Origin: Treponema sp.
GTDB lineage: Bacteria > Spirochaetota > Spirochaetia > Treponematales > Treponemataceae
DNA: 64,000 nucleotides
Assembly (NCBI GenBank): GCA_017446265.1
Contig: JAFSRD010000027.1
Location: 62,001-126,000 of the forward strand
Direction of reading: 5' to 3'
Below, piece after piece: positions 1 to 8,628 of the stretch. The notes beneath the pieces were generated by a model that was not told the DNA's origin, ran no database searches, and saw nothing but the letters and a program-made list of their open reading frames with translations. The translations under genes and the position numbers were made by a program. How positions within the stretch are numbered: position 1 is the first letter of the stretch; the number at the start of each line of letters is the position of its first letter.

Positions 1-840
1 ATGAAAGTATGTAAATTTTTATTGTGCCGCAAGATGCATTTTTTGCGTTTTGCCTGTGCTGTGTTGCTTGCTATAAGCTTGTCGGCGTGCACATTTTCTC
101 ATCGAACGACATCTGTGTCGTTTGCGCTGCCTGCATGGCCGCAAGATGCGGGTTTTCCGTCACTTGCATATTGGCATGTATATTCCACAAACGGCGCAGA
201 TTGTGTAGTGCAATCGGAAATCGCTTCAATTTCGCTTGAGGTCTCTCCTATAACGCCTGTTGCAATCATAGCGCAGCCCATAACAAAACACGGCGAAAGA
301 GAAGCAGCATTTTTCCATCCTGCAGGCTGTGTATACCCTGCGACAAACGAAATCACCTGGCAAAACGGATTTGCTGCAGCAACATGCATGAACCTGTACA
401 ATGCTTCGTCAAACGAAAAAGTTGAAACAGCGCGCTATCTTGCTTCATTCAACTGGAAAAAAATGTGCGACTCTGTTTTAGCAAAGTCAAACAATACATT
501 GTACGACCCGTGGAAAGCTGACATGCATGCTGTATGCTCCTCGATTGCAGCTCATTCGTTCAGCGTGTCGTTGCTTGCCATGAAACGGACGATGGAAATT
601 GAAATGGCATTTCTTGCACAACTTGCAACGGCACGCGGCATGCATAATGCATATTTTTTACCGCAATATGTTCCGCTCTACGAAACGCAACGCGCATCGG
701 GAAAGACAGTGGCAAAGCGCGGCGATGTGAACAGTTTTTTATGCACGGAGCAAACGATTGCCGTAGTAATGCCGCCCGCAACAGGAAGTGTGATGACACT
801 TGAAATATCAGCCGTACCAGTATACACTGGTAGGAAATGA
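1..840 (+). CDS. Predicted lipoprotein, unknown function
   Basis: I do not recognise the family. The N-terminus has a basic start, a hydrophobic stretch and a lipobox ending LSAC, putting the lipidated Cys at residue 30, so the product should be a lipoprotein exported by Sec and anchored in the inner or outer membrane. The rest (about 250 residues) shows no motif I can name. The ATG is the first base of the window, so an upstream start cannot be excluded; a second ATG at 34 would still leave a complete signal peptide. The stop overlaps the next start (ATGA), so it is co-transcribed with two more envelope proteins. Confidence 0.75.
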   Translation: MKVCKFLLCRKMHFLRFACAVLLAISLSACTFSHRTTSVSFALPAWPQDAGFPSLAYWHVYSTNGADCVVQSEIASISLEVSPITPVAIIAQPITKHGEREAAFFHPAGCVYPATNEITWQNGFAAATCMNLYNASSNEKVETARYLASFNWKKMCDSVLAKSNNTLYDPWKADMHAVCSSIAAHSFSVSLLAMKRTMEIEMAFLAQLATARGMHNAYFLPQYVPLYETQRASGKTVAKRGDVNSFLCTEQTIAVVMPPATGSVMTLEISAVPVYTGRK

Positions 841-2009
841 AGTGTAGAAGTTTTGCCGCGCTTTGCGCGATTTTAGCATGTGTTGCATGCAGCAAAAAAA
901 CTGCTCGTCAAGCACGCGCACTGCCTGATGCTGTGCCGCTCGAAAAAAATACGCACACGTGGTATTGCTTTTCTGACGGCGCAATCATGGAGGTAGACGT
1001 GCCGCAGCATGCACCGCTGCAGCCTGAAAATCCATGGACAGAAGCGGTGCGCATATCTTCAGCTTCAAGTTCTCTTGGGAACGGCACTGCTGCTCCAAAC
1101 GCGTATGCGCTCGTCAATCGCATTGGCGTGCTTGTGTTCAGCGGAAACTCGTTTCACTTGTATGCTGACGCGGAGATATTCGCAAACAGGACGGTGGGAA
1201 ATCTCGTGTTTCAAAACGACACGCCTGTGTTCTCGCTCTACAAGAGTACGTTTTTCAATACGACGCTTGACGATGCGCAGAACATGCATCAATTTCTTGT
1301 GCAATTTGATGTGGCTCAGCGCCTTGCGTATCCGCTCATCACGTGTGCAGACATTGGGCTTGCGTCTCATTCAGAAGTGACTGACTACGTGTGGGACGGC
1401 AATACATTCATCTGTTCGGTAAAAACAGTTGGCAAAGAAAAGAATGAATTCACCTATCTTTCTGTGCAGCCAAAAGTACCGCTGCTTGCACTCTCAGGCG
1501 CAAACAGCAGGAATAATTTATTAATCTCGTCTGTTGATCAAGATGTGTTCCGTTCTCTCGTTGTACCCGCACCGTTTGAAACAGCGCCTGCGCGTTTAAA
1601 AGAGGCGCTTGCTTCGCTTGAGGAACATGCGGTATTTTTCATCACATGCCATACAGCAGGCGGTCATTCGCCGCGCAACTATTCAAATCAGCACGATGGT
1701 GATGTAGCTGTTCCGCTTTCAGGCAATGCGCTTATTGCAGACACATATGTGTGCGTGCTGTTCAGTGACGGTACAACATACATAAAAGGCGCGCTGTATG
1801 GCAAGCATATCATGGGCAACAACACTGTACGCGCATTTCGTTTGCCACGCCTTCCTGCCGATTACAAATACTCGTCGTTTGCAATTTCAGGAACAACGCT
1901 GTACGCGGCGTGGGAAGAGACAGCATTTTATAAAACAAGACGAAGCGGTTTTCTATCTGTTGACTTGGATGCAGTATTGTATAACAGCATTGCAGGAGGA
2001 ACCTTTTAA
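837..2009 (+). CDS. Predicted lipoprotein, unknown function
   Basis: The 390-residue product begins with a short basic and hydrophobic segment followed by Cys at 15 and 18 (ILAC / CVAC), a plausible spirochete lipobox. The body is long and contains many short hydrophobic stretches compatible with a beta-rich, perhaps propeller-like, fold, but I see no diagnostic motif. The ATG overlaps the stop of the previous gene (ATGA) and its own stop overlaps the ATG of the next gene, so the three form a tightly coupled operon of envelope proteins. Function unknown. Confidence 0.75.
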   Translation: MKCRSFAALCAILACVACSKKTARQARALPDAVPLEKNTHTWYCFSDGAIMEVDVPQHAPLQPENPWTEAVRISSASSSLGNGTAAPNAYALVNRIGVLVFSGNSFHLYADAEIFANRTVGNLVFQNDTPVFSLYKSTFFNTTLDDAQNMHQFLVQFDVAQRLAYPLITCADIGLASHSEVTDYVWDGNTFICSVKTVGKEKNEFTYLSVQPKVPLLALSGANSRNNLLISSVDQDVFRSLVVPAPFETAPARLKEALASLEEHAVFFITCHTAGGHSPRNYSNQHDGDVAVPLSGNALIADTYVCVLFSDGTTYIKGALYGKHIMGNNTVRAFRLPRLPADYKYSSFAISGTTLYAAWEETAFYKTRRSGFLSVDLDAVLYNSIAGGTF

Positions 2010-2947
2010 TGTGTAAACAACTGTGTGTTGCCGTGCATGCTTTTCCATATGCAAAATTGTCAATTTTATTGCTGTTGTTGTACGCAGCGATTCCTCTCTG
2101 CGCGCAAACAGTGTCGCAAAACGGGAACAATCAAACGCGCGAATCATATGCGCAAAATGATGGCGCTCAAGCACATAGCGACGCGCGCATTAAAGCGAAT
2201 GGAACGCAATATGCAGGCAACGCGCAATTTGACGCAGACAGCATGCAGCATGCAACTGATGGGCAACTCGCGGCAGACGGCACACAGCAGGAGACGGACA
2301 GTGCAGTGCATGAGACAGAAATGCGCGAAACTGAAGGCATCAAAAAATCAAAACGCCGCGTAATCTTTACGATTGCATGCGGTCCTGCGTTTTTATTCAA
2401 TAAAGAAGCAAAGACAAACAGCGCACCTTCACCTGTCGTATTCCCCGTCTCATTCGGCGTCTCTTTTCCAAACGATACATTTGTTTCGTTTCAGCCACGC
2501 TTGTCATTTTTTATTAATTATTATCTTTGGAACAACAGCGCGCAGATTGCGCTTCCTGCAGAAATTGAAAACAGAACGGCAACATCGCTTTCTTTTTTAG
2601 TGACGCTTCCTGCCGTCTTTTCGTTTCATGTGTCGCGCAATTCTGTGCTCGAAGTGCAAGCAGGGCTTTCTGCGCTCATGCGTTTTGCAATTTTGGCGCA
2701 TGGTGTCTCTGCTGATGATTTGGGTACGAGTGGTAATGCAAAGAGCGATGTAAAGCATATTAATAAATGGTTTTGGGGTGGCGCTCGCTGGCTTTACGTT
2801 GACACGGGGCTTGCGTGGCTCTACCAATTTTCAAGTGGCGTAAAAATTGGTCCTGAGGCACGATTCTATCTTCCACTCGGTTCGCTCTTTACCGGGCGCG
2901 GCGTAGATGCATTCATGGTGTCTGCGGGAATCAAGATTGCATTATGA
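2009..2947 (+). CDS. Predicted outer-membrane protein with low-complexity region
   Basis: A signal peptide (hydrophobic stretch about residues 14-32, ending CAQ) is followed by a polar low-complexity segment (about residues 35-105) with imperfect repeats built on Asp-Ala-Asp, Thr-Gln and Gly-Thr-Gln. The last 200 residues have alternating hydrophobic and aromatic residues (for example FVSFQPRLSFFINYYLW) and end in a hydrophobic strand (SAGIKIAL), as in small outer-membrane beta-barrels. It is the last gene of the 1-2947 operon and the last gene before the AT-rich island. I cannot assign a transport role. Confidence 0.7.
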   Translation: MCKQLCVAVHAFPYAKLSILLLLLYAAIPLCAQTVSQNGNNQTRESYAQNDGAQAHSDARIKANGTQYAGNAQFDADSMQHATDGQLAADGTQQETDSAVHETEMRETEGIKKSKRRVIFTIACGPAFLFNKEAKTNSAPSPVVFPVSFGVSFPNDTFVSFQPRLSFFINYYLWNNSAQIALPAEIENRTATSLSFLVTLPAVFSFHVSRNSVLEVQAGLSALMRFAILAHGVSADDLGTSGNAKSDVKHINKWFWGGARWLYVDTGLAWLYQFSSGVKIGPEARFYLPLGSLFTGRGVDAFMVSAGIKIAL

Positions 2948-2954
2948 CAGGTGT

Positions 2955-3045
2955 AAATTGCCAACGCGTAGAAAATAACGCAAAAGAGATTTCCAGCGTG
3001 AGCTTTAAAAATGTTCGCATTTTCTTTTATGCGCTTTGGCAATTT
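2955..3045 (+). terminator. Putative terminator and inverted repeat at left edge of island
   Basis: A six-pair stem (AAAATG 3008-3013 with CATTTT 3018-3023, TTCG loop) is followed by a T-rich run, resembling an intrinsic terminator for the operon ending at 2947. It sits inside a ten-base perfect inverted repeat, AAATTGCCAA (2955-2964) with TTGGCAATTT (3036-3045). The right arm contains TGGCAATTT, which recurs at 14289-14297 beyond the island. Confidence 0.45.
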
Positions 3046-3091
3046 CTTGAATAGTTCTACTTTACCGTATTGAGGGAGATAAATATTTTTA

Positions 3092-3120
3092 TTGACAAGT
3101 CCGCAAAAGTGCAATACACT
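3092..3120 (+). promoter_or_regulatory. Sigma-70-type promoter of the streptolysin S-like cluster
   Basis: TTGACA at 3092-3097 is a perfect -35 and TACACT at 3115-3120 is a four-of-six -10, with an ideal 17-base spacer. Transcription would start near 3127, giving an untranslated leader of about 95 bases before the precursor gene. The leader can form a seven-pair stem, CTCTCAC (3155-3161) with GTGAGAG (3189-3195). It then reaches a strong ribosome-binding site, GGAGG at 3210-3214, seven bases before the ATG. Confidence 0.6.
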
Positions 3121-3221
3121 AAACTTAGTTGTAGAGGCGTTTCTCAACTTTCGACTCTCACTCTCAAGGTGTAGTTTATATTTTGGTTGTGAGAGAATTT
3201 ATAAATAATGGAGGAAAAAAA

Positions 3222-3335
3222 ATGATAGTTACAAAAAGTACTATTGATACCGCTTGCAATTTTAGTGCTGAATTATCACTAGGAGCAGGTTGTTGTTGCA
3301 GTTGTTCTTGCTGTTGCAGTTGGACGGTAAGTTAA
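3222..3335 (+). CDS. sagA-like: Streptolysin S-like TOMM precursor peptide
   Basis: This 37-codon gene encodes the substrate of the SagBCD-type enzymes downstream. Residues 1-23 form a leader containing F14-S-A-E-L18, which fits the FxxxB motif (B = V, I or L) that SagC recognises in streptolysin S. A G-A-G turn at 21-23 marks a likely leader-processing site. The core from residue 24 reads CCCSCSCCCSWTVS: seven Cys, four Ser and one Thr that could be turned into thiazoles and (methyl)oxazoles. Known precursors have a similar Cys/Ser/Thr block after a Gly pair. The start is fixed by GGAGG seven bases upstream. A metal-binding Cys-rich peptide is the alternative, but the neighbours argue strongly against it. 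The product name is inferred from context. Confidence 0.88.
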   Translation: MIVTKSTIDTACNFSAELSLGAGCCCSCSCCCSWTVS

Positions 3336-3345
3336 TTAAAAGGAT

Positions 3346-3455
3346 ATGTGAAGAGTTTAAAAATACACAGACAGTTGAGAAGTGTTTTTTATCAACTTAT
3401 TGACTTTTAATTTATTAGTGCCGCGAGGCATATTGATTAAAAGAACTCTTCACAT
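3346..3455 (+). promoter_or_regulatory. Long inverted repeat between precursor gene and sagB-like gene
   Basis: ATGTGAAGAGTT (3346-3357) pairs perfectly with AACTCTTCACAT (3444-3455). The 86-base interval holds a second stem, AGTTGA (3373-3378) with TCAACT (3392-3397). The right arm ends seven bases before the sagB-like ATG. In the streptolysin S operon the space after sagA carries a leaky terminator that keeps precursor transcript in excess; this structure could do the same by termination, RNA processing or masking of the weak sagB ribosome-binding site. That role is inferred. Confidence 0.55.
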
Positions 3456-3461
3456 TAGTGG

Positions 3462-4394
3462 ATGTTTTGTTTGAATTTAAAAAAAATTGATTATTTTAAA
3501 ATTATTGCATCTTCTGAATTCCAAATGTCTGGTCAGACAATTTATGCAGATAATTGTGCGGCTGACTTTTCCAATATGTATATTCAGGGAAACTATTTTT
3601 CGAAAACTGAAAGTATAAGTCAATTATATTTATCTAATTTTGAAAATTCTTATAAAGAAGGTCCAATTTTAAGTACAGGGGATTTTATGAATAATCCCCA
3701 AAATATGATTTCTCTGATGATTCATGACTACAAGGAAAAAAAAGAGGATGCTATAATTCTTCCGAAGCCTAGAAATTTAAATATAGGATTAAAACGACTT
3801 ATTGAAAAAAGAGCGTCTGCAAGACATTTTTCTGGGAACAAACTTTTAAAACAAGATTTAAGTGATTTTCTTTTTTACAGTGCAGGTCAAATAAGAAAAG
3901 AAAAAATTACTATATTTGGAATGGACGTAGAAAAAACAAAATTTAGCTATCCCAGTGGCGGCGGAATGTACGGTCTTCAATTAATTTTAATGATATATTC
4001 TGTTCAAGGAATTAGAAGTGGAGGATACGCTTATCAGCCAATATCTCATTCTTTGCATAGAATTTGTGATGAGATTAGTTTAGATAATTTTATTGTGACA
4101 AAAAGATACGATAAAACTAAAGCAGAGTATGTTGATATAGAAAATTTAAAACCTTCAATATTTATTTGTTGCGTTAATCATTTTAAAAAGCAACGATTAA
4201 AATATGGTGAATTGTCATTAGCGCTGGCTTATACAGATTGTGGCTGCATGTTGCAAAATGCAGGATTAACAGCGGCAGCTTTACATTTAAATTTTTGTAT
4301 TTGGGCAGGTTTTAAAAAATCACGAGCTGAAAAATTATTAAATATAAATGGTATTAATGACCATATAATAATGACAGCATTATTAGGAAAGTAA
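3462..4394 (+). CDS. sagB-like: SagB-type FMN-dependent azoline dehydrogenase
   Basis: The nitroreductase-fold flavoenzyme of TOMM pathways oxidises thiazoline/oxazoline rings in the precursor to thiazoles/oxazoles using FMN. Visible signatures are KRASARHFSG near residue 117 (the R-S-x-R-x-F type FMN-binding region), the YPSGGGMYGLQ segment near 166, and LKYG at 246-249. K247-Y248 corresponds to the Lys-Tyr pair shown to be catalytic in SagB-type enzymes. A following D-C-G-C-M-L-Q-N-A matches the family's G-H-x-x-Q-N helix. Length (310 residues) is normal. It lies 126 bases after the precursor stop and two bases before the sagC-like gene. The ribosome-binding site is weak (AGTGG). Confidence 0.9.
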   Translation: MFCLNLKKIDYFKIIASSEFQMSGQTIYADNCAADFSNMYIQGNYFSKTESISQLYLSNFENSYKEGPILSTGDFMNNPQNMISLMIHDYKEKKEDAIILPKPRNLNIGLKRLIEKRASARHFSGNKLLKQDLSDFLFYSAGQIRKEKITIFGMDVEKTKFSYPSGGGMYGLQLILMIYSVQGIRSGGYAYQPISHSLHRICDEISLDNFIVTKRYDKTKAEYVDIENLKPSIFICCVNHFKKQRLKYGELSLALAYTDCGCMLQNAGLTAAALHLNFCIWAGFKKSRAEKLLNINGINDHIIMTALLGK

Positions 4395-4396
4395 AA

Positions 4397-5383
4397 ATGA
4401 AAAACTTGCAATTTGCACTAAATGTAAGATATACACTAGACAGTGAAAATATTTATTTTAAAAAAGGCATTTGGAATACAATAGATGGAATAATTCCTTT
4501 AAATAGTATTAATGATAAAACTGAGTTTCTTCAGCTTTTGAAAAGAATTGAAAGCAATGGCTATTGTATTGAAACATTTAAAACACATGATGAAAAATTA
4601 ATAGAAGAATTGTTAAAAAATGGTTTTATAATTGACTGTGAAAAAAAAGAAATTCAAATTGCACAAGTTTTAACAGGAAATGAGTTTATTGAAAAAAGCG
4701 CTTCCCAAAATTTTGATTTTATAACAGATTCTGATTTTCTTAGTGACGAACTTGCCAGAATTAAAAATATTTATAATTTTAAGGCGAACATCATAAAGTC
4801 AGAAAGTCTTGAAGAATTACATGATGTCAATTATTTTTCTAAAGTTAATTCATTAGAATACGAAAAAAAAATGAATCTATGCAGAAAAAAATTCAACTTT
4901 CCCGCTCCAAAGTTAGTTATTTTTGAAAATGTTTCATTGCCAGTGTTTAGGAATTTAAATGAAATATTCAATGGTGTGCCTGTAAGCTATGGATTTTTAG
5001 ACGGTCCGTTTATGATATTTACAACACTAATGAATGGACAAACAGGTTGCTGGAATTGTTTTGAAAACAGAATGATGACTAATGTTCGAGATATGGTTTT
5101 GTATAATAGATTCAAAGATATAAAACCAATTGCTTGCAAGACGGATGTTTTTAATTTGCATTTAACACAGTTATTGCATTTTGGACTTGAAGAAGTATTT
5201 TCATGGAATTTATTGAATATGACAAAATTTATGGGAAGGGCATATTTCGTTTATCTGCCAACATTTGAATTTCATTTACAAAATGTGGATAGACTTAGTT
5301 CTTGCGAAACATGTGGCTATCTATCTATAAATGATGCTGCTGAAGACAATATTTCTCTTCAAAGAATTATAAGTGAGCTTTAA
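4397..5383 (+). CDS. sagC-like: SagC-type cyclodehydratase subunit (leader-binding E1-like protein)
   Basis: This is the partner of the YcaO enzyme: it binds the precursor leader and presents the core for cyclodehydration. The first 90 residues look like the winged-helix precursor-recognition element of this family. Two CxxC pairs, C218-W-N-C221 (TGCWNC) and C303-E-T-C306, match the structural zinc site of E1-like TOMM proteins. No ATP-binding loop is seen, as expected because ATP is used by YcaO. It starts two bases after the sagB stop and overlaps the sagD-like gene by 11 bases. Length 328 residues, as a stand-alone (unfused) C protein like that of streptolysin S. Confidence 0.87.
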   Translation: MKNLQFALNVRYTLDSENIYFKKGIWNTIDGIIPLNSINDKTEFLQLLKRIESNGYCIETFKTHDEKLIEELLKNGFIIDCEKKEIQIAQVLTGNEFIEKSASQNFDFITDSDFLSDELARIKNIYNFKANIIKSESLEELHDVNYFSKVNSLEYEKKMNLCRKKFNFPAPKLVIFENVSLPVFRNLNEIFNGVPVSYGFLDGPFMIFTTLMNGQTGCWNCFENRMMTNVRDMVLYNRFKDIKPIACKTDVFNLHLTQLLHFGLEEVFSWNLLNMTKFMGRAYFVYLPTFEFHLQNVDRLSSCETCGYLSINDAAEDNISLQRIISEL

Positions 5384-6692
5384 AGTGCTATATAAATATT
5401 TTGATAAAGTAAAACAAAACTGCTTTAGTCTCGTAGGCAGCGGAACTTGCATTGCAAAAAGTTCTCTGGCAAGTGGTTCTAAAAATGCTTCAAATATAAA
5501 TTTGTATGTGCAGCAATTTAATCTACACGATTACAATAAAGTGCTATTTAATACTTCGGCCGATGCTTCTTATCATATTGCAGGGTACGGACAATCAAAT
5601 GAAGAAGCCATAACAAGAGCGCTTGGAGAAACTGTTGAACGCTATGCGTATATGTCAATGTATTTCTTGATTAAAGATAAAATAATCAATGCATCGTATG
5701 AAGAGCTTGTAAAAAAATCAGATGTTCTTCCATTGGAATACATCAATATTTGCAAGGTGAATAATAAACTATGTACAGATTTATTAAATGATGAAAAAAC
5801 AAATTGGCTGGAATTAGTAAATCTCTGTAATAATAAAAAAATGTATTATCCAGTAGATTTAATTTGTGCACAAAAAGGCCAGAGGAAGATAAGCATTCCC
5901 AATATGAGCACTGGAACTGCTGTTCATATAAGTCAGCAAAAAGCGTTATTAAACGCAATGATTGAACAGTTGCAAATACATTTATTTTTAACTCATTGGT
6001 ATTCTGGAATTAAATTTAAAAGAGTTGACTGGAAAAAAACATGTTCTAAAGAATTAGAAAAAATTGTCAATTCTTGTTTTACAAATGAAAATGAAGTAGA
6101 AATCGAAATTCTTTATTGCGGAATTAAAGAAATCAATTTTAAAACTTTTGTAACAATTCTTAAAGGTAAAACGCGGTATCCTTTTTGTGCCATTGGTGTG
6201 CAGGGAGGATTTAACAGTGAAGAAACCTTGTTGCGCTCTGTTATGGAAGCTGCTTCTATATATGTTAATTTACAGGCATTTTATGTATTTAAAAAAGATG
6301 AAATTGAAAGATTAAATAAAGAAACTGTCATGCAAGAAATGAATCTAGATGCACCATTTTTATATTGGTCAAATTATAACGATATTGAATTAAAAACTAA
6401 TTACGTAAAACAAATAATTGATTATACTTGTTATGACATTTTGCCCGATGAAGTTTATTCTGAAAAAGAGCAACTAAAATTTATAATAGATTATTACAAA
6501 AAAAATTTAAAATATTTTTCAGTTATTGACATTACACCTATTGAAGCAAAAAAATGTGGATATAGTGCAGTACGGGTTATTGCACCAGAGTTAATTCCTA
6601 TGAATATGAGTGGCATCACATATGACAGGCATCCTTATTTTATCAAAAATGGAGGTATAAAAAATGGGTATATCACTCAGCCTCTTCCTTGA
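5373..6692 (+). CDS. sagD-like: SagD-type YcaO cyclodehydratase
   Basis: YcaO proteins phosphorylate the amide backbone with ATP to drive Cys/Ser/Thr cyclisation to azolines. The three family signatures are present: GYGQSNEEAITRALGETVER around residues 73-92, MSTGTAVHISQQKALLNAMIEQ around 178-199, and GGFNSEETLLRSVMEA around 280-295. These supply the acidic Mg/ATP-binding residues. The protein ends in QPLP, resembling the proline-rich C-terminus that orders the YcaO active site. The start is GTG at 5373, inside the sagC-like gene, in keeping with translational coupling. The 439-residue length is typical. It overlaps the protease gene by 29 bases. Confidence 0.92.
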   Translation: MSFKVLYKYFDKVKQNCFSLVGSGTCIAKSSLASGSKNASNINLYVQQFNLHDYNKVLFNTSADASYHIAGYGQSNEEAITRALGETVERYAYMSMYFLIKDKIINASYEELVKKSDVLPLEYINICKVNNKLCTDLLNDEKTNWLELVNLCNNKKMYYPVDLICAQKGQRKISIPNMSTGTAVHISQQKALLNAMIEQLQIHLFLTHWYSGIKFKRVDWKKTCSKELEKIVNSCFTNENEVEIEILYCGIKEINFKTFVTILKGKTRYPFCAIGVQGGFNSEETLLRSVMEAASIYVNLQAFYVFKKDEIERLNKETVMQEMNLDAPFLYWSNYNDIELKTNYVKQIIDYTCYDILPDEVYSEKEQLKFIIDYYKKNLKYFSVIDITPIEAKKCGYSAVRVIAPELIPMNMSGITYDRHPYFIKNGGIKNGYITQPLP

Positions 6693-7278
6693 TGTATTAT
6701 TATTGCTCGTTGTCTTGTTCCCTTGCGCTTTGATGTATTTAAACAAAAAATCTGTACAGGAATTTGGTAAAGCATTTTTCTCTTCATTCTTATTTGTTTC
6801 TGTTTATTTATTTTTCACAGTTGAGTGGCTGTGGAATATATTTAAATTCAACTATCCCATATACAAGTTTCTCTTGCTTGGAATTTTATGTACTGCATTG
6901 TCTCTATCACTTGAATGTGGAATCGCAAAAATTAAATTTAATGAAATAAAAGTTATGAATCTTAAAAGTGATAATATTTTCATTTACAGTATGGTACTCG
7001 TGTTCATTCCTGTTGTCGAAGAAATTTTCTTTGTTGGATATTTAAATATTATTTGCGAAAGGTTGCAAATAGGAAGTTTGTTTTTTGTATTATTCAGCGG
7101 ATTTTCTTTTGGAATAAATCATATTATTTATTCAAGGCTTAATGTGCTTACAAAAACTGTGTGGGGGATTATATTTGCAATTTTTTATCTTTTGACTCGA
7201 AATTTGTATATAGTAATTTTTAGTCATATATTAAACAATTTGATTTTATTTTTAATCGGAAAGAGGACAAAAAGATGA
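6664..7278 (+). CDS. sagE-like: SagE-like CPBP intramembrane protease
   Basis: A 204-residue multi-span membrane protein of the CPBP/CAAX protease family, proposed in streptolysin S clusters to remove the leader peptide and/or give self-immunity. The three motifs are visible: E119-E120 in VVEEIFFVGYL, H153 in GFSFGINH, and H188 with N191-N192 in SHILNN. These form the usual glutamate/histidine active site in the membrane. It overlaps the sagD-like gene by 29 bases and the next gene by four, so translation is coupled. It is the only recognisable protease in the cluster and so the best candidate to cut near G21-A-G23 of the precursor. Confidence 0.85.
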   Translation: MGISLSLFLDVLLLLVVLFPCALMYLNKKSVQEFGKAFFSSFLFVSVYLFFTVEWLWNIFKFNYPIYKFLLLGILCTALSLSLECGIAKIKFNEIKVMNLKSDNIFIYSMVLVFIPVVEEIFFVGYLNIICERLQIGSLFFVLFSGFSFGINHIIYSRLNVLTKTVWGIIFAIFYLLTRNLYIVIFSHILNNLILFLIGKRTKR

Positions 7279-7880
7279 ATTATTTTATAATGAGCATTCC
7301 GTTTATTTTTAAAATCTGTGTTTTTCTTTATTCTCGGCGAAATATAATTGACATTACTAAAAAAATAATTTTTGAAAATTTAGTTTATTTGATTTTATGT
7401 ACTGTTTATTTGCTATTAAATTGGAATCTATTAAAGTTCGAATTTTTACCTAATAAAATAAATATTGGAAATATTTTCCTAACGCTATGGATATTTTGTT
7501 ACTTTTTTACATTTTGCATTTCGCTTGTTTCAATGGTTTATAGTGAAGTATTTTCTATCGATGTAGTAAAAAACTTAAAAAATTATGATTTATGTGAAAA
7601 CATTTTCTTTTTAGAATTGTTTATCTATTATAAGTCGTTGTATTTTGAAAATGATTTAGCAATACTAATTTTGATGATTTTGATAAAATTTTTATTGAAT
7701 TTTTTAGATGTATTGTGGTTTTCTGAAAAAACATTTTATAATGCTGTTGTTTCTACAATTTCATGTTTGTTTACAATCTTGTTTTATGTGGCAACTTATA
7801 ATTTTGTTTGGGCAGCGGTATTTTTGGTATTAGCATTGCTTATAATAAATTATAAAGGATATAGAAAGAGGATGGTTTAA
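7275..7880 (+). CDS. Multi-span membrane protein in SagF position
   Basis: About six hydrophobic segments fill this 201-residue protein, which has few charged residues and no motif I can name. Its place directly after the SagE-like protease, its size and its membrane character are those of SagF, a streptolysin S cluster protein of unknown role. I cannot show sequence homology by eye. The ATG overlaps the protease stop (ATGA), so it belongs to the same operon. It could be an immunity or assembly factor. Confidence 0.6.
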   Translation: MNYFIMSIPFIFKICVFLYSRRNIIDITKKIIFENLVYLILCTVYLLLNWNLLKFEFLPNKINIGNIFLTLWIFCYFFTFCISLVSMVYSEVFSIDVVKNLKNYDLCENIFFLELFIYYKSLYFENDLAILILMILIKFLLNFLDVLWFSEKTFYNAVVSTISCLFTILFYVATYNFVWAAVFLVLALLIINYKGYRKRMV

Positions 7881-7881
7881 A

Positions 7882-8628
7882 ATGAAAAAAGTTTTAGTTC
7901 TCATTGTATGTTGCTTGTGTTCGCATTTGTCGTTTGCAGAAATTAGTCAGAAAGTGGCAGCCAAAGCAACAGATTTTAAGAAAGCATTATATTGTGCCAA
8001 AAATGAAGAAGAGATTAATCAAATATTCAAAAAGTATGAAAGCACTTTTGACGAACTTTTATCTGACGAAGAGCGTTGTTTTCAAAAAAGTGTTTTGCTT
8101 TTAGAAAGGGCTAATTTTTTACAAACAGAAGACAACAAAAAAGAATTTTATTATGAATTTTTAAAACAAAGAGATACAAATGTTGAATTAATAGAGGCAC
8201 AAAACTGCACTGCTGATTTTTATGCTATAAGTGCAGATATAATTTCAAGGTTAGTAAATTTTTCGAGTGGCGGAGAACTTTTACGGCTCAGTGCGAAAGC
8301 CAAAGAATATTATCTTAAAGCGAAAAAACTGGATAAAAAAAATTTTAATGCATCTTTAGGTTATGGCTTGTGGCTCTATTTTGCACCAAGCATCGCAGGC
8401 GGTGGATTCGATTCGTCAATAAAAGAATTTTCCAAGGCAATTAACAATGCAAAAACTGATTTTGATAAATACATTGCACTAATTTATCGCTCTCAAGTTT
8501 ATTTTAAGATTGCGAGAGTAAAAAATTATGAAGAAGATTTAAAAAATGCAAAAGATGTATTGCCAGACGAATCGTTAATTACGCACATTGTGGAGAAAAA
8601 TAAAAATGGGAAATTATTTTTTGAGTAA
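7882..8628 (+). CDS. Secreted TPR-like protein of the TOMM cluster
   Basis: A clear signal peptide (residues 1-20, ending SFA) precedes a helical protein of about 228 residues. Near the C-terminus a stretch with A-P-S-I-A-G-G-G-F followed by a helix pair (SIKEFSKAI) and a second pair (IYRSQVYFKIARV) resembles tetratricopeptide repeats, in particular the type in periplasmic TPR proteins such as the TRAP T-component. It probably acts in the periplasm as a binding or scaffold protein. It starts one base after the preceding stop, and its end overlaps the next reading frame. No counterpart exists in the classical sag operon. Confidence 0.65.
   Translation: MKKVLVLIVCCLCSHLSFAEISQKVAAKATDFKKALYCAKNEEEINQIFKKYESTFDELLSDEERCFQKSVLLLERANFLQTEDNKKEFYYEFLKQRDTNVELIEAQNCTADFYAISADIISRLVNFSSGGELLRLSAKAKEYYLKAKKLDKKNFNASLGYGLWLYFAPSIAGGGFDSSIKEFSKAINNAKTDFDKYIALIYRSQVYFKIARVKNYEEDLKNAKDVLPDESLITHIVEKNKNGKLFFE

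Noticed and set aside
3222-3335. Metallothionein-like or lanthipeptide precursor
   Set aside because: The downstream SagB/C/D-type enzymes and FxxxL leader fit a TOMM peptide; no LanM/LanB/LanC-type gene is present.
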